DNA of 24,960 nt, from the NCBI GenBank assembly GCA_964458325.1, contig CAYWIM010000073.1, forward strand, positions 1-24,960. Reading direction: 5' to 3'. A program made the translations under genes and the position numbers. This stretch comes from JAGMXM01 sp964458325 (lineage in GTDB: Bacteria > Verrucomicrobiota > Verrucomicrobiia > Limisphaerales > UBA1319). The notes under the pieces are model-generated. The model was not told where the DNA came from and made no database searches. It was given only the letters and a program-made list of their open reading frames with translations. Of the stretch, positions 15,801 to 22,353 are shown piece after piece. The first letter of the stretch is position 1; the number at the start of each line of letters is the position of its first letter.

Positions 15801-16027
15801 TGGGCACGGGCCCCGGCGCCGAGGAGCGCCGCGCCACCGCCCTGGTCGTGATCGGCGGCCAATCCCTCTGCCTGCTGCTCACGCTGATCGTCACGCCCGT
15901 GGCCTACACCTGCGTCGACGACATCGGCCGGTGGATCCACCGGCATTTTCGGAGGAGCCTTGGGCATCCCGAGCCGCTCGAGGCCGGCGCCGCGCCGCAG
16001 CCCGCCGCGCCCTCCGCCGGTCAGTGA
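12821..16027 (+). CDS. RND efflux permease, AcrB/HAE1-like
   Basis: A 1068-residue inner-membrane proton-driven pump of the HAE1 branch of the RND superfamily, which expels hydrophobic compounds through a tripartite complex. The N-terminus (MQALAAICIRRPVFASM) leads into transmembrane helix 1, then the first periplasmic loop (FPSVDLPTVRV, PGAAPAETE, VNTVEGI). Transmembrane helix 4 holds GIVIDDAIVVLENTFR with Asp400-Asp401, matching the proton-relay Asp407-Asp408 of AcrB, and helix 10 holds VVKKNAILQVD with Lys943, matching Lys940. The repeat halves and twelve membrane segments are complete, as is the length. Substrate cannot be read from the sequence. It partners with the adaptor upstream. Its 3' end overlaps the convergent regulator by seven bases, so no terminator fits between them. 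Confidence 0.92.
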   Translation: MQALAAICIRRPVFASMLILTLVVIGATGYLKLGVDRFPSVDLPTVRVLTRLPGAAPAETESQVSQPIEEAVNTVEGIQELRSISGAGSSFVMVTFDLDRDVDAAAQDVRDRVSSALNDLPREADPPIVAKANNDLSPVLTLTLAGNRPLRELTELADKIVKVQLERSSGVAEVEVVGGLERAINIWIDADRLAAYQLSINAIQEAIARQNADVPGGNLTGPIREYAVRTPGRLTDPAAFNDLVVATRKGRPIRIRDLGWAEDGTKEQRSVARLDGVPTVSLDVRRQSDANTVAVIEGIKAKLVDVRALLPADVRIEVIADQSRYIYEALHEIHRHLVLGSILACCVVLLFMRNWRAMVIAGIAIPVSVISTFGMMWALQFTLNSVTMLALVLMVGIVIDDAIVVLENTFRFVEEKRLPPMVAAREATAEIALAVMATTFSLVVIFVPVSFMSSVSGRFLFQFGLTAAVAVLVSLLVSFTLTPMMSARLLRSPASGSSGAAAPRSRQGFYARIDRFYHRLLERALRHRFLVIAGAAAILLTSVPLYHQVRQEYIPSNTDEGEFDLRVTAPEGSSLAAMIPVMEQIESDLRTVRGVRMVLSSAGSGGMMGGVNSARFYIQLAPHSERVFSWRRLAQWPPWKAWQGNYSQRDVMQDVRRRLAQYPHLRPSLRNLQTFYIGGPNSDIDFSLLGPDLEALGAYAEQLRLRAPELGLLDADTTLKLDKPELRIEIDRERAARLGVDTSHIAGALRLMVGGDQEVSRFRDESVNDDYDVQLRLAEADRSDPATLARLYVPRRDGGLVRLDNLVHVQPTQTASRIDRLDRQRQVSLRAAIAPGYALADRLAVLRKTVEEMRLPVGYSTRVSGRAREMESTFHEFLGAFLLSVILMYIILASQFESLSHPFTILLSLPLSLPFALLTLWLTEQTVNLYSALGILVLFGVVKKNAILQVDHTSKLRAAGLDRHTAILQANRDRLRPILMTTMTLVAGMLPLALGTGPGAEERRATALVVIGGQSLCLLLTLIVTPVAYTCVDDIGRWIHRHFRRSLGHPEPLEAGAAPQPAAPSAGQ

Positions 16028-17742
16028 GGGTTCTTGAGCAGGTGGTCCTCCTCGGCGAACAGAGCGGAAAGAGCCGCCTCGAACGCGCGCTTCAGATCGG
16101 CGATCGGATACCGTTGGATGGCCTCCGAGCCCGCGGCCAGGGCGGCCATGAACTGGCGCAGGTTCTTCTTGAGGTCGATCACGGCATTGAAAGCCGTCTC
16201 CGCATGAAAGAGGAGCGGCTGGCGCAGGTTTAGATCCAGGTCATCGTACAGGCCGTGATGGAGCTGGGCGTGAATCGATCGGGCGGTTTCCAGGTCCGTG
16301 CGGTTCTCGACCACAACGCCCCGGATGGCGATCTTGCAGGCGCGGATGATGCCGCCCACGCGGATCAGGTGGCGGAGGCAGTCCAGCCGGAAGGTGGCAA
16401 AGGAATCGACCGACGGCTCGGGCGAGGAGAGCGTGGCGCGCCCGCCCGTCAGGTAGAGGACCTGGCGGACGTCTTCGCGCCGGAGCGGGCGGCCGCCGTA
16501 CTCGCGCCACAGGAGGTTCAGGGTGCCATCGAGCTCGCGCACGTTGCCGGGCCAGCTGTGGAGCCGGAGCTCCTCGAGGACCTCGTCCGGCAGCTCCGCC
16601 GCCGCGTTCGAGGTGCGCCGCTTCCAGAGCTCGCGCGCCACCAGCGGGATGTCCTCCTTGTGGTCCCGAAGCGCCGGCGTCAGGATAAACACGCAATCCT
16701 GCCGCAGCCGCTCGTAAAGATCCCGCCGGAACAGGTTCCGTTCCACCATCCGGTCCAGGTTCTGGTTCGACGCGGCGATGATCCGGCCTCGGAACTCGAT
16801 CTCGTCGGTTGCGCCGACCGGGCGGATGCGCTTCTCCTCGATCAACCGCCGCAACTTGCCTTGCCCTTCCCATGTCAGGTCCTGGATCTCGTTCAGCAGC
16901 AGCGTCCCTCCGTGTGCGGTCTGGAGCAGGCCTGCCTTGCTCGAGTCCGCCCCGCTAAACGACCCTTTCAAATGGCCGAACAGCTCCGACTCGAACAAAT
17001 TGGGCGGCACGGTGTGCACGTCCACCTTCACGAACGGCGGGCGCCTGGACTCGGCGCCCTGCGCCGCGGGCGGGAGCCGGGTGTAGTCATGGATGGCGCG
17101 AGCGGCCAGATCCTTGCCCGTCCCCGTGGGCCCGACGATCAGGATCGTGACCTCCGGCATACTGGCGGCCCGCATAATGAGCTGGCGGACCCGCTGGACA
17201 TCGGGCGCATGCCCGAGGAACAACCGCTCCAGCTCCGGGGGCACGCAGACCTGCTCGGCGGGTTCCCACCCCGTGGCGCGAGCGGCAGGGATCGAGGCCG
17301 CCGGCGTCTCTGGCGCCGGGCCGGCCCCTTGCGCCAGGCGCTCGAACACCGGCGCCGGCACCGCGACCAGGAAAGTGGCTCGAGTCTCGCTGGCCACCAG
17401 GTTGCGCAGCAGCGCCGTGAGGCTCTTCCGCGCGGACCGCTCGGCCTCGTAGGGCGCCACGACTCCGAACACCTCGGCCCCGCGCGCTGCCCGCCCGATC
17501 AGCACCTGGGACAATGACCTCCGGGGATGCTTGCGAGTTTCGATCCACCGCACATGAGGGAACCGAAGTCGGATCTCGTCCACCAGCGTGTCCGGCACCG
17601 CCACAACCGAGGATGCCCCGCCGGGCGGCGGCGCGGACGGCTGGCCGCATGCGCACTCGAGGTCGATCCGCCAACTCGTCAAGCGGTTGTTGCGCAATTC
17701 ATGTCTCACCACCTTCATGGCCGGGTCACTCAACATATACAT
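16021..17742 (-). CDS. Atypical sigma-54-activator-type AAA+ regulator without visible DNA-binding domain
   Basis: A protein of about 573 residues with the central AAA+ domain of bacterial enhancer-binding proteins, which remodel sigma-54 RNA polymerase. Walker A is GPTGTGKD (Lys210). The sigma-54 contact loop is GSFSGA (Phe262, Ser263) instead of GAFTGA. Walker B is LLLNEI (Asn284-Glu285) where LFLDEI is usual, so the magnesium-binding Asp is Asn. Later motifs are normal: RLRQDCVFILTPALRDHKEDI and SWPGNVREL. The N-terminal 160 residues show alternating strands and helices but no receiver, GAF or PAS signature. The C-terminal 150 residues are helical and lack a Fis-type helix-turn-helix. It may act without direct DNA binding, or may no longer be a transcription activator. 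The start could be any of the ATGs at 17742, 17736 or 17718, or a TTG at 17763. It is divergent from the TPR-AAA+ gene. Confidence 0.82.
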   Translation of the reverse strand: MYMLSDPAMKVVRHELRNNRLTSWRIDLECACGQPSAPPPGGASSVVAVPDTLVDEIRLRFPHVRWIETRKHPRRSLSQVLIGRAARGAEVFGVVAPYEAERSARKSLTALLRNLVASETRATFLVAVPAPVFERLAQGAGPAPETPAASIPAARATGWEPAEQVCVPPELERLFLGHAPDVQRVRQLIMRAASMPEVTILIVGPTGTGKDLAARAIHDYTRLPPAAQGAESRRPPFVKVDVHTVPPNLFESELFGHLKGSFSGADSSKAGLLQTAHGGTLLLNEIQDLTWEGQGKLRRLIEEKRIRPVGATDEIEFRGRIIAASNQNLDRMVERNLFRRDLYERLRQDCVFILTPALRDHKEDIPLVARELWKRRTSNAAAELPDEVLEELRLHSWPGNVRELDGTLNLLWREYGGRPLRREDVRQVLYLTGGRATLSSPEPSVDSFATFRLDCLRHLIRVGGIIRACKIAIRGVVVENRTDLETARSIHAQLHHGLYDDLDLNLRQPLLFHAETAFNAVIDLKKNLRQFMAALAAGSEAIQRYPIADLKRAFEAALSALFAEEDHLLKNPH

Positions 17743-17762
17743 TGAATCACCCGTGTGAATCA
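17743..17762. repeat. Direct repeat TGAATCA in the divergent promoter region
   Basis: TGAATCA occurs at 17743-17749 and 17756-17762, with starts 13 bases apart, immediately before the candidate sigma-54 promoter and at the 5' edge of the regulator gene. It could be an operator for autoregulation, but with two seven-base copies the evidence is thin. Confidence 0.35.
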
Positions 17763-17764
17763 AC

Positions 17765-17780
17765 TGGAACGGTTCCTGCC
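17765..17780 (+). promoter_or_regulatory. Candidate sigma-54 (-24/-12) promoter for the TPR-AAA+ gene
   Basis: TGGAACGGTTCCTGCC has GG (17766-17767) and GC (17778-17779) separated by ten bases, the spacing that defines -24/-12 promoters. Against TGGCACG-N4-TTGC it differs at the C of TGGC and the first T of TTGC. Transcription would start near 17791, leaving a leader of about 78 bases before the ATG at 17869. Its position opposite a sigma-54-activator-type gene raises the likelihood. The site also contains the inverted repeat GGAAC-G-GTTCC. Confidence 0.5.
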
Positions 17781-17868
17781 TTCAAGTGGGAACTGCGGGG
17801 AGTGCCGTGCCCGGACCGGGGATGGTGCGGGCCCGATCGCACGAACCGATCGAAAGGCGTTGATTGCG

Positions 17869-19785
17869 ATGAAAACGATTCTAAAGACCGAATTCCTGAT
17901 CCTGGCGCGCGGGTTGCTCGAACAGCGGGATGTCGCAGCGGCACTGGATTGCGCCACCAAAGCGGTGCGGCTCGAGCCCGGGGCCGCGGATGTGGCCGCC
18001 TTCCTTCGCGAGGCGGTTCGGAAGCCGCCGGGCGCGCCGCTAGACCCGGCTCAGCACGCGCATCTGACGTCTCGGAAGCGGCAGGTCGAGGCCTTGCTGG
18101 CGGCCGATCCGTGCTGGCGCATGCGCCTGGGCCTGGACGAACCCCTGCTGCCTCCCGCGGCGCCCAACGCCACTCTGCCCACTGCCTCCGATGAGCTCCA
18201 ACTCCGAACTCGACTCGACCGTCTGAAACAGCGATTGACGCGGCATCGGAACTCGATCAAGACCGAATTGCGCGAGCGACTGCAGGCGCTCCTCGAACGG
18301 CTTGTCCGGGAGGAAACGCTCGCTTCCGGAGGGCCTGGCCCTGCCGCCGTCGGCCCGCCCCCGGACGATAGCGTGTATGACGATCTCTCCCTCGAACATC
18401 AGTTCCACAACATCGGCAACGACTTCTACAAGATCCTCCGGTTCGACGACGCGATCGCGTGCTACGGCCTGGCGCTGGAGCTGAGGCCGGATCTGCTGGA
18501 AACCTTCTTCAACCGCGCGCTGGCCCAGACACGCCTTGGCCGCTATTCCGCCGCCGCGGGCGACCTGCACAAGGTCATCGAGCTCAATCCGAATCTGGCC
18601 GAGGCGTTCTACACGCTCGGGCTGGTCGAGGAATACCGGCTCGAGTTCGACGCGGCGATCCAAAACCACGAAAAGGCGATCGCCATCGATCCGAACTACA
18701 CTCGAGCTCGCACGCAAATCGACGTGGTTCGGCGCAAGCAGAAGGAGTCCGCAGGATCGGGCTCAGTCCGCGCGGGGGGCTCGGGGGCATCTCTGACGGC
18801 CGCCACGGACAAGGAAGGCCGGATCCTGGATTACTCGAGCTATCGTGTCCGGCCCGACGTCCGATTCGCCGATGTCTGCAATCGGCAGGCGCGCCAGATC
18901 CTCGAGCTGGTGGCCGGATTCCTGCGGGGAGAGAAGGCGTTCGACGAGTGGGGCGCCGACCCGCCCCGCGGGATCATCATGTTCGGCCCGCCGGGCACGG
19001 GCAAGACCCTGCTGGCCCAGGCGCTGGCGGGCGAGGTCGGCTGCCCATTCTATTGCATTCCGGCCACTGTGTTTATGAACTTGTGGTTCGGATCCACGGA
19101 GCAGAATTTGCGACGCTGTTGGGAGCAGGTCTCCTCCCACACCGAAGGCGCCGTTCTCTTTCTGGACGAGTTCCAGACCGTAGGCAGCCGGCGGAGCGAT
19201 CCGGATCAATCCGAGGGCGGCCGCTGCTACGACGTCATGGTGGGATGCCTGCTGGATCTGATGGGAGGCTTCCGCGAGAATCCCAACCGTCTGGTGGTCT
19301 TGGCAGCCACCAACGCGCTCTCCAGCGTCGATCCCGCGCTGCTCCGCTCCGGCCGGTTCGACTACAAGCTCGAAGTCGCCGCGCCGACCCCGGCCGAAGC
19401 CGGGCAGATCCTGAAGATCCACCTTCGCAAGGCCGAAGCCCGAGCCCATCGGATCGATTTCCTCGATGCCTCCCTGCGGGCCTGGGTCCGCAGGCCCAAC
19501 CTCGATTCCGACGAGCTCGACGAGGGGGAGATCGACGCGCCGGAATCCCTGCGGCCGTTCCTGCGGCTGGCGCACCGGCATGGGTTTGTGGGGGCCGATC
19601 TCCGGGAGGTCGTCCGCCGCACGGTGTTCGAACGCGCTGCTCACCAGGTGCGCCGCCAGCCCGATCCTGGGCCGATTTGCGCCAGCGACCTGCGCCGGCA
19701 CATCGAGGCCTTGACGGCCGAGAAACGGCCCGGGAAAGCCGGCGCAAGCCGCCGGTCCGCCGGCCGGTTGACGGCCCTGAATTAG
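17869..19785 (+). CDS. TPR-repeat AAA+ ATPase (FtsH/CDC48-like ATPase domain)
   Basis: A 638-residue cytoplasmic fusion. Residues 1-50 are helical and TPR-like (ALDCATKAVRLEPGAADV). About 70-130 is a charged helical stretch with coiled-coil character. Residues about 175-280 hold three TPR units ending in LELRPDL, IELNPNL and IAIDPNY. A Gly/Ser linker leads to the AAA+ domain: GPPGTGKT (373-380), VLFLDEF (429-435, with Asp433 and Glu434 intact), and LRSGRFD carrying the Arg fingers Arg493 and Arg496. The C-terminal helical lid follows. Such ATPases usually unfold or remodel partner proteins, with TPRs choosing the partner; no protease domain is attached. The frame is open to 17755, but that extension would start upstream of the promoter-like site and is low-complexity, so ATG 17869 is chosen. 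The target is unknown; the divergent regulator is the obvious candidate partner. Confidence 0.85.
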   Translation: MKTILKTEFLILARGLLEQRDVAAALDCATKAVRLEPGAADVAAFLREAVRKPPGAPLDPAQHAHLTSRKRQVEALLAADPCWRMRLGLDEPLLPPAAPNATLPTASDELQLRTRLDRLKQRLTRHRNSIKTELRERLQALLERLVREETLASGGPGPAAVGPPPDDSVYDDLSLEHQFHNIGNDFYKILRFDDAIACYGLALELRPDLLETFFNRALAQTRLGRYSAAAGDLHKVIELNPNLAEAFYTLGLVEEYRLEFDAAIQNHEKAIAIDPNYTRARTQIDVVRRKQKESAGSGSVRAGGSGASLTAATDKEGRILDYSSYRVRPDVRFADVCNRQARQILELVAGFLRGEKAFDEWGADPPRGIIMFGPPGTGKTLLAQALAGEVGCPFYCIPATVFMNLWFGSTEQNLRRCWEQVSSHTEGAVLFLDEFQTVGSRRSDPDQSEGGRCYDVMVGCLLDLMGGFRENPNRLVVLAATNALSSVDPALLRSGRFDYKLEVAAPTPAEAGQILKIHLRKAEARAHRIDFLDASLRAWVRRPNLDSDELDEGEIDAPESLRPFLRLAHRHGFVGADLREVVRRTVFERAAHQVRRQPDPGPICASDLRRHIEALTAEKRPGKAGASRRSAGRLTALN

Positions 19786-19850
19786 CCCGGGCCATTGGCT
19801 TGACACCGCGGGGCTCTCCTGAAAAGCTGCCGCGCGATCGAATCGTCGAC

Positions 19851-20966
19851 ATGGACGCACCGGCATATCAGACCATCCAGGAACAACTCCGCCAGCAGCC
19901 GCGGGCATGGCTGGTCACCGGCGCCGCGGGATTCATCGGGTCGAACCTCGTCGAGGCCCTGCTTCGGCTGGATCAGCGGGTGCGCGGGCTGGACAATTTC
20001 GCCACGGGCCACCAGCGCAACCTCGATGAGGTTGGCCGGCGGGTTTCAGCCGGCCAGTGGGCGAGGTTCGATTTCCAGGAAGGGGACATCGCCGACATCG
20101 ATGCCTGCCGCCGCGCGTGCCGCGGGATCCAGCTCGTGCTGCACCAGGCGGCCCTGGGATCCGTGCCGCGTTCGATCGCCGATCCCCTGGCCACGCATGC
20201 CGCCAATGTGACCGGATTCGTGCACTTGCTGGCGGCGGCCCGCGAGGCTGGCATCCGCCGGTTCGTCTACGCCTCGACCAGCGCCATTTACGGCGATCAC
20301 CCGGCGCTCCCGAAAGTCGAGGACACGATCGGGCGCGCTCTCTCGCCCTATGCCGTCTCGAAGCACGCCAACGAATTGTATGCGGGCGTGTTCGCCGATT
20401 GCTATGGCATGGAAACCGTCGGGTTGCGCTATTTCAACGTGTTCGGCCCCCGCCAGGATCCCGAAGGAGCCTATGCGGCTGTCATTCCTAAGTGGATCGC
20501 CGCCCTGATCCGGCGCGAGCCGGTGCGGATCAACGGCGACGGCGAGACCAGCCGCGATTTCTGTTACGTGGCGAATGTTGTCCAGGCCAATCTCCTGGCG
20601 GCGTTGACGCCTCGGGCGGACGCGATCAACCAGGTGTACAACATTGCCCTGGACGAACGCACCTCGTTGAATCGGCTCTTCGAGCTGCTCCGAGAACTGC
20701 TCGAGCCCCGGTTCCCCCACCTGCGCGATGCCCGGCCCGTCTATGCCGACTTTCGTCCCGGCGACGTTCGCCATTCGCATGCGGACATCTCGAAGGCGCG
20801 CGCCCGGCTCGGATATGACCCCACTCATCGCCTGGCCGAAGGCCTGGCGGAAGCCCTGGATTGGTACGTGAGCGATCTGGGTCCGAACCCAGTCCAGCCT
20901 CCGGGCCGGACGCATTCTCGACCGGAGGATGCGCCGGCCGACAACCCGAAATCCAATCGGCCGTGA
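19851..20966 (+). CDS. wbpP: UDP-N-acetylglucosamine 4-epimerase, WbpP/TviC type
   Basis: A 371-residue extended short-chain dehydrogenase that interconverts UDP-GlcNAc and UDP-GalNAc (or their uronic acids) for surface polysaccharide. The opening matches WbpP closely: YQTIQEQLRQQPRAWLVTG, then GAAGFIGSN (residues 24-32) for NAD binding, then LDNFATGHQRNLDEV. Catalytic residues sit in STSAIYGD (142 onward) and YAVSK (Tyr167, Lys171). NGDGETSRDFCYVANVVQAN is also typical of this branch and separates it from plain GalE. It begins 65 bases after the TPR-AAA+ stop on the same strand. A TTG at 19800 is in frame, but the ATG aligns with family N-termini. The stop overlaps the GTG start of the next gene. 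The last 30 residues are low-complexity and Pro-rich. Confidence 0.9.
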   Translation: MDAPAYQTIQEQLRQQPRAWLVTGAAGFIGSNLVEALLRLDQRVRGLDNFATGHQRNLDEVGRRVSAGQWARFDFQEGDIADIDACRRACRGIQLVLHQAALGSVPRSIADPLATHAANVTGFVHLLAAAREAGIRRFVYASTSAIYGDHPALPKVEDTIGRALSPYAVSKHANELYAGVFADCYGMETVGLRYFNVFGPRQDPEGAYAAVIPKWIAALIRREPVRINGDGETSRDFCYVANVVQANLLAALTPRADAINQVYNIALDERTSLNRLFELLRELLEPRFPHLRDARPVYADFRPGDVRHSHADISKARARLGYDPTHRLAEGLAEALDWYVSDLGPNPVQPPGRTHSRPEDAPADNPKSNRP

Positions 20967-21874
20967 TCCTGGTCCTCTATTGTCTGGCGATCGTGTTGTT
21001 CTCCCTCATGGGAGGCTATCTGCCGCTGTCGCGCAGGCTGACGCATCTGCCGCTGCAGGTCTACCTGAGCCTGTCCGCCGGGGCCATGCTCGGGGCGGCC
21101 TTCTTTCACATGCTGCCCGAGAGCGCCGAGCTGGCTCCCGATCAGTTCGGGCTTTGGATGGCGATGGGTGTGATTGGCCTCTACATGATCGAACGGTTTC
21201 TCAGCCCGCACAGCCATGACACGGCCGACCTCGAGCGAGCCGGCAAAGGCGGCTCCGGCGATGCCAACTGCCATCCGGGGTGCGGCCATGGGCATCGGGA
21301 TGCTCACGGCCATGCCCATGCGGCCCCCAAGATTGCGGGCTGGTCGGCGGTGGCCGGCCTTTCGGTCCACACGATCCTGGGCGGCATGGCGCTGGGCAGC
21401 GCGGTGCTGGCCCAGGGAGCCGCCGAGGGTCTGGGGCTGGCCGTGTTCCTGGCCACGGTGCTGCACAAGCCCGCCGATGCGCTGACGATTTCCACGCTGC
21501 TGGTCAAGGCGGGGACCTCGAGGTATCGAGCCTGGGGGGTGCAATTCTTCTTCGCCCTGCTGATTCCCCTGGGAGTGCTGCTCTTTTACGCCAGCCAGTA
21601 TTTTTGGAAGGGCCAGCTCGATTCCGAATTCACAGGATGCGTGCTCGCCTTCAGCGCCGGCACGTTCCTCTGCATCGCCATGGCGGATCTCCTGCCGGAG
21701 GTCCAGTTCCATTCCCATGACCGCGTTCGGCTGTTTCTGGCGGTTCTCGCCGGAATGGGGCTGATGGCGGCCACCTCACTTTTCGAGCCGGGCCATGCGC
21801 ATGGCCACGACCACGATCACGAGAGCGCGGCCCCAGCCGGCGCGCCGGCCGCTGAAATCACCACCGGATCGTAA
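20963..21874 (+). CDS. ZIP-family metal transporter with His-rich loops
   Basis: A 303-residue inner-membrane transporter of the ZIP family, which imports zinc or other divalent metals into the cytoplasm. About eight hydrophobic helices are visible, with a His-rich loop between helices 3 and 4 (HPGCGHGHRDAHGHAHAA, near residues 99-117) and a second His-rich tail (HAHGHDHDH). Metal-path positions are HMLPE (His49), HTILGG (His136) and HKPAD (His168, Asp172). Typical ZIPs have HN..DG and HEIPE at the last two, so part of the binuclear site is changed. The GTG start at 20963 overlaps the epimerase TGA (GTGA), a classic coupled arrangement. An upstream in-frame start at 20861 would run through the epimerase end and lacks any leader character. 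The 3' end overlaps the convergent small gene by 17 bases. Confidence 0.86.
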   Translation: MILVLYCLAIVLFSLMGGYLPLSRRLTHLPLQVYLSLSAGAMLGAAFFHMLPESAELAPDQFGLWMAMGVIGLYMIERFLSPHSHDTADLERAGKGGSGDANCHPGCGHGHRDAHGHAHAAPKIAGWSAVAGLSVHTILGGMALGSAVLAQGAAEGLGLAVFLATVLHKPADALTISTLLVKAGTSRYRAWGVQFFFALLIPLGVLLFYASQYFWKGQLDSEFTGCVLAFSAGTFLCIAMADLLPEVQFHSHDRVRLFLAVLAGMGLMAATSLFEPGHAHGHDHDHESAAPAGAPAAEITTGS

Positions 21875-22316
21875 AAAAGGACAGGCCGATCGTCCTTCCG
21901 GTGATCTCGTCCCGGACGAGGTTTTGCTCGCCTCGGCCCAGAGCAGCGGGCGCGGCCGGGCTGAGGAGGATCCACGGTTGCGGCACGACCGATGCCTGGA
22001 TCAGGATGCCGCTGTAGATCGCTCTTCGGCCGGCGATCTCCCCGCGTTCGGCCGCCGTGGAACGGCTGACTTCGGGACGGGCGGCCGCGGGCTTCTCGGT
22101 CGGCGGGGTTCGGATTTCGGCTTGCGTGACGGGGCCGGTGTCGGCGCCTAGAGCGGCCCACGCGCCGCAGCCTAGGGCAAGAAGTGTCCGGATCAAGGTT
22201 CGCGCCTTGCATCCCTGACCCGCGGGGGAGAGGGCGGCCCAAGGCCGGAAGTAGGAAAGGTTCCTGGAGAGGATCCATCCCCAGGTCCGCCATCGCCGAT
22301 CCATGCTCGATTTCAT
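21858..22316 (-). CDS. Small secreted protein, function unknown
   Basis: A 152-residue frame of no recognised family. A basic N-terminal stretch is followed by TLLALGCGAWAALGA, a credible signal segment with cleavage near LGA-DTGPV. The mature part is Pro/Ala-rich, then has strand-like stretches (RRAIYSGILIQASVVPQPWI) and ends in FFTIRW, a C-terminal aromatic pattern seen in small outer-membrane or periplasmic beta proteins. Residues 1-40 are an unusually long pre-signal region, so the true start may lie inside; I see no better start codon. It begins 37 bases after the methyltransferase stop on the same strand. The alternative frame at 21817-22338 lacks a signal peptide. Confidence 0.5.
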   Translation of the reverse strand: MKSSMDRRWRTWGWILSRNLSYFRPWAALSPAGQGCKARTLIRTLLALGCGAWAALGADTGPVTQAEIRTPPTEKPAAARPEVSRSTAAERGEIAGRRAIYSGILIQASVVPQPWILLSPAAPAALGRGEQNLVRDEITGRTIGLSFFTIRW

Positions 22317-22353
22317 AGAGTCCGATTGGTTTTGCCAATTGCCGGCTCGAACG

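Noticed and set aside
13412..15967. 851-codon open frame on the minus strand opposite the RND permease
   Set aside because: Its product is an unbroken His/Gln/Asp/Arg/Gly-rich string without any domain, the usual mirror of a G+C-rich membrane-protein gene; the plus strand encodes an unmistakable permease.
16255..17517. 420-codon plus-strand frame opposite the AAA+ regulator
   Set aside because: Shadow frame; Walker and PGNVREL motifs prove the minus strand is coding.
19800..19830. TTGACA upstream of the epimerase as a promoter
   Set aside because: The expected -10 position reads AAAAGC; evidence too weak to list as a feature.
18459..19850. Upstream extension of the epimerase frame through the TPR-AAA+ gene
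   Set aside because: The extension is Arg/Gly/Pro-rich and overlaps a clear ATPase; family alignment from memory places the start at the ATG at 19851.
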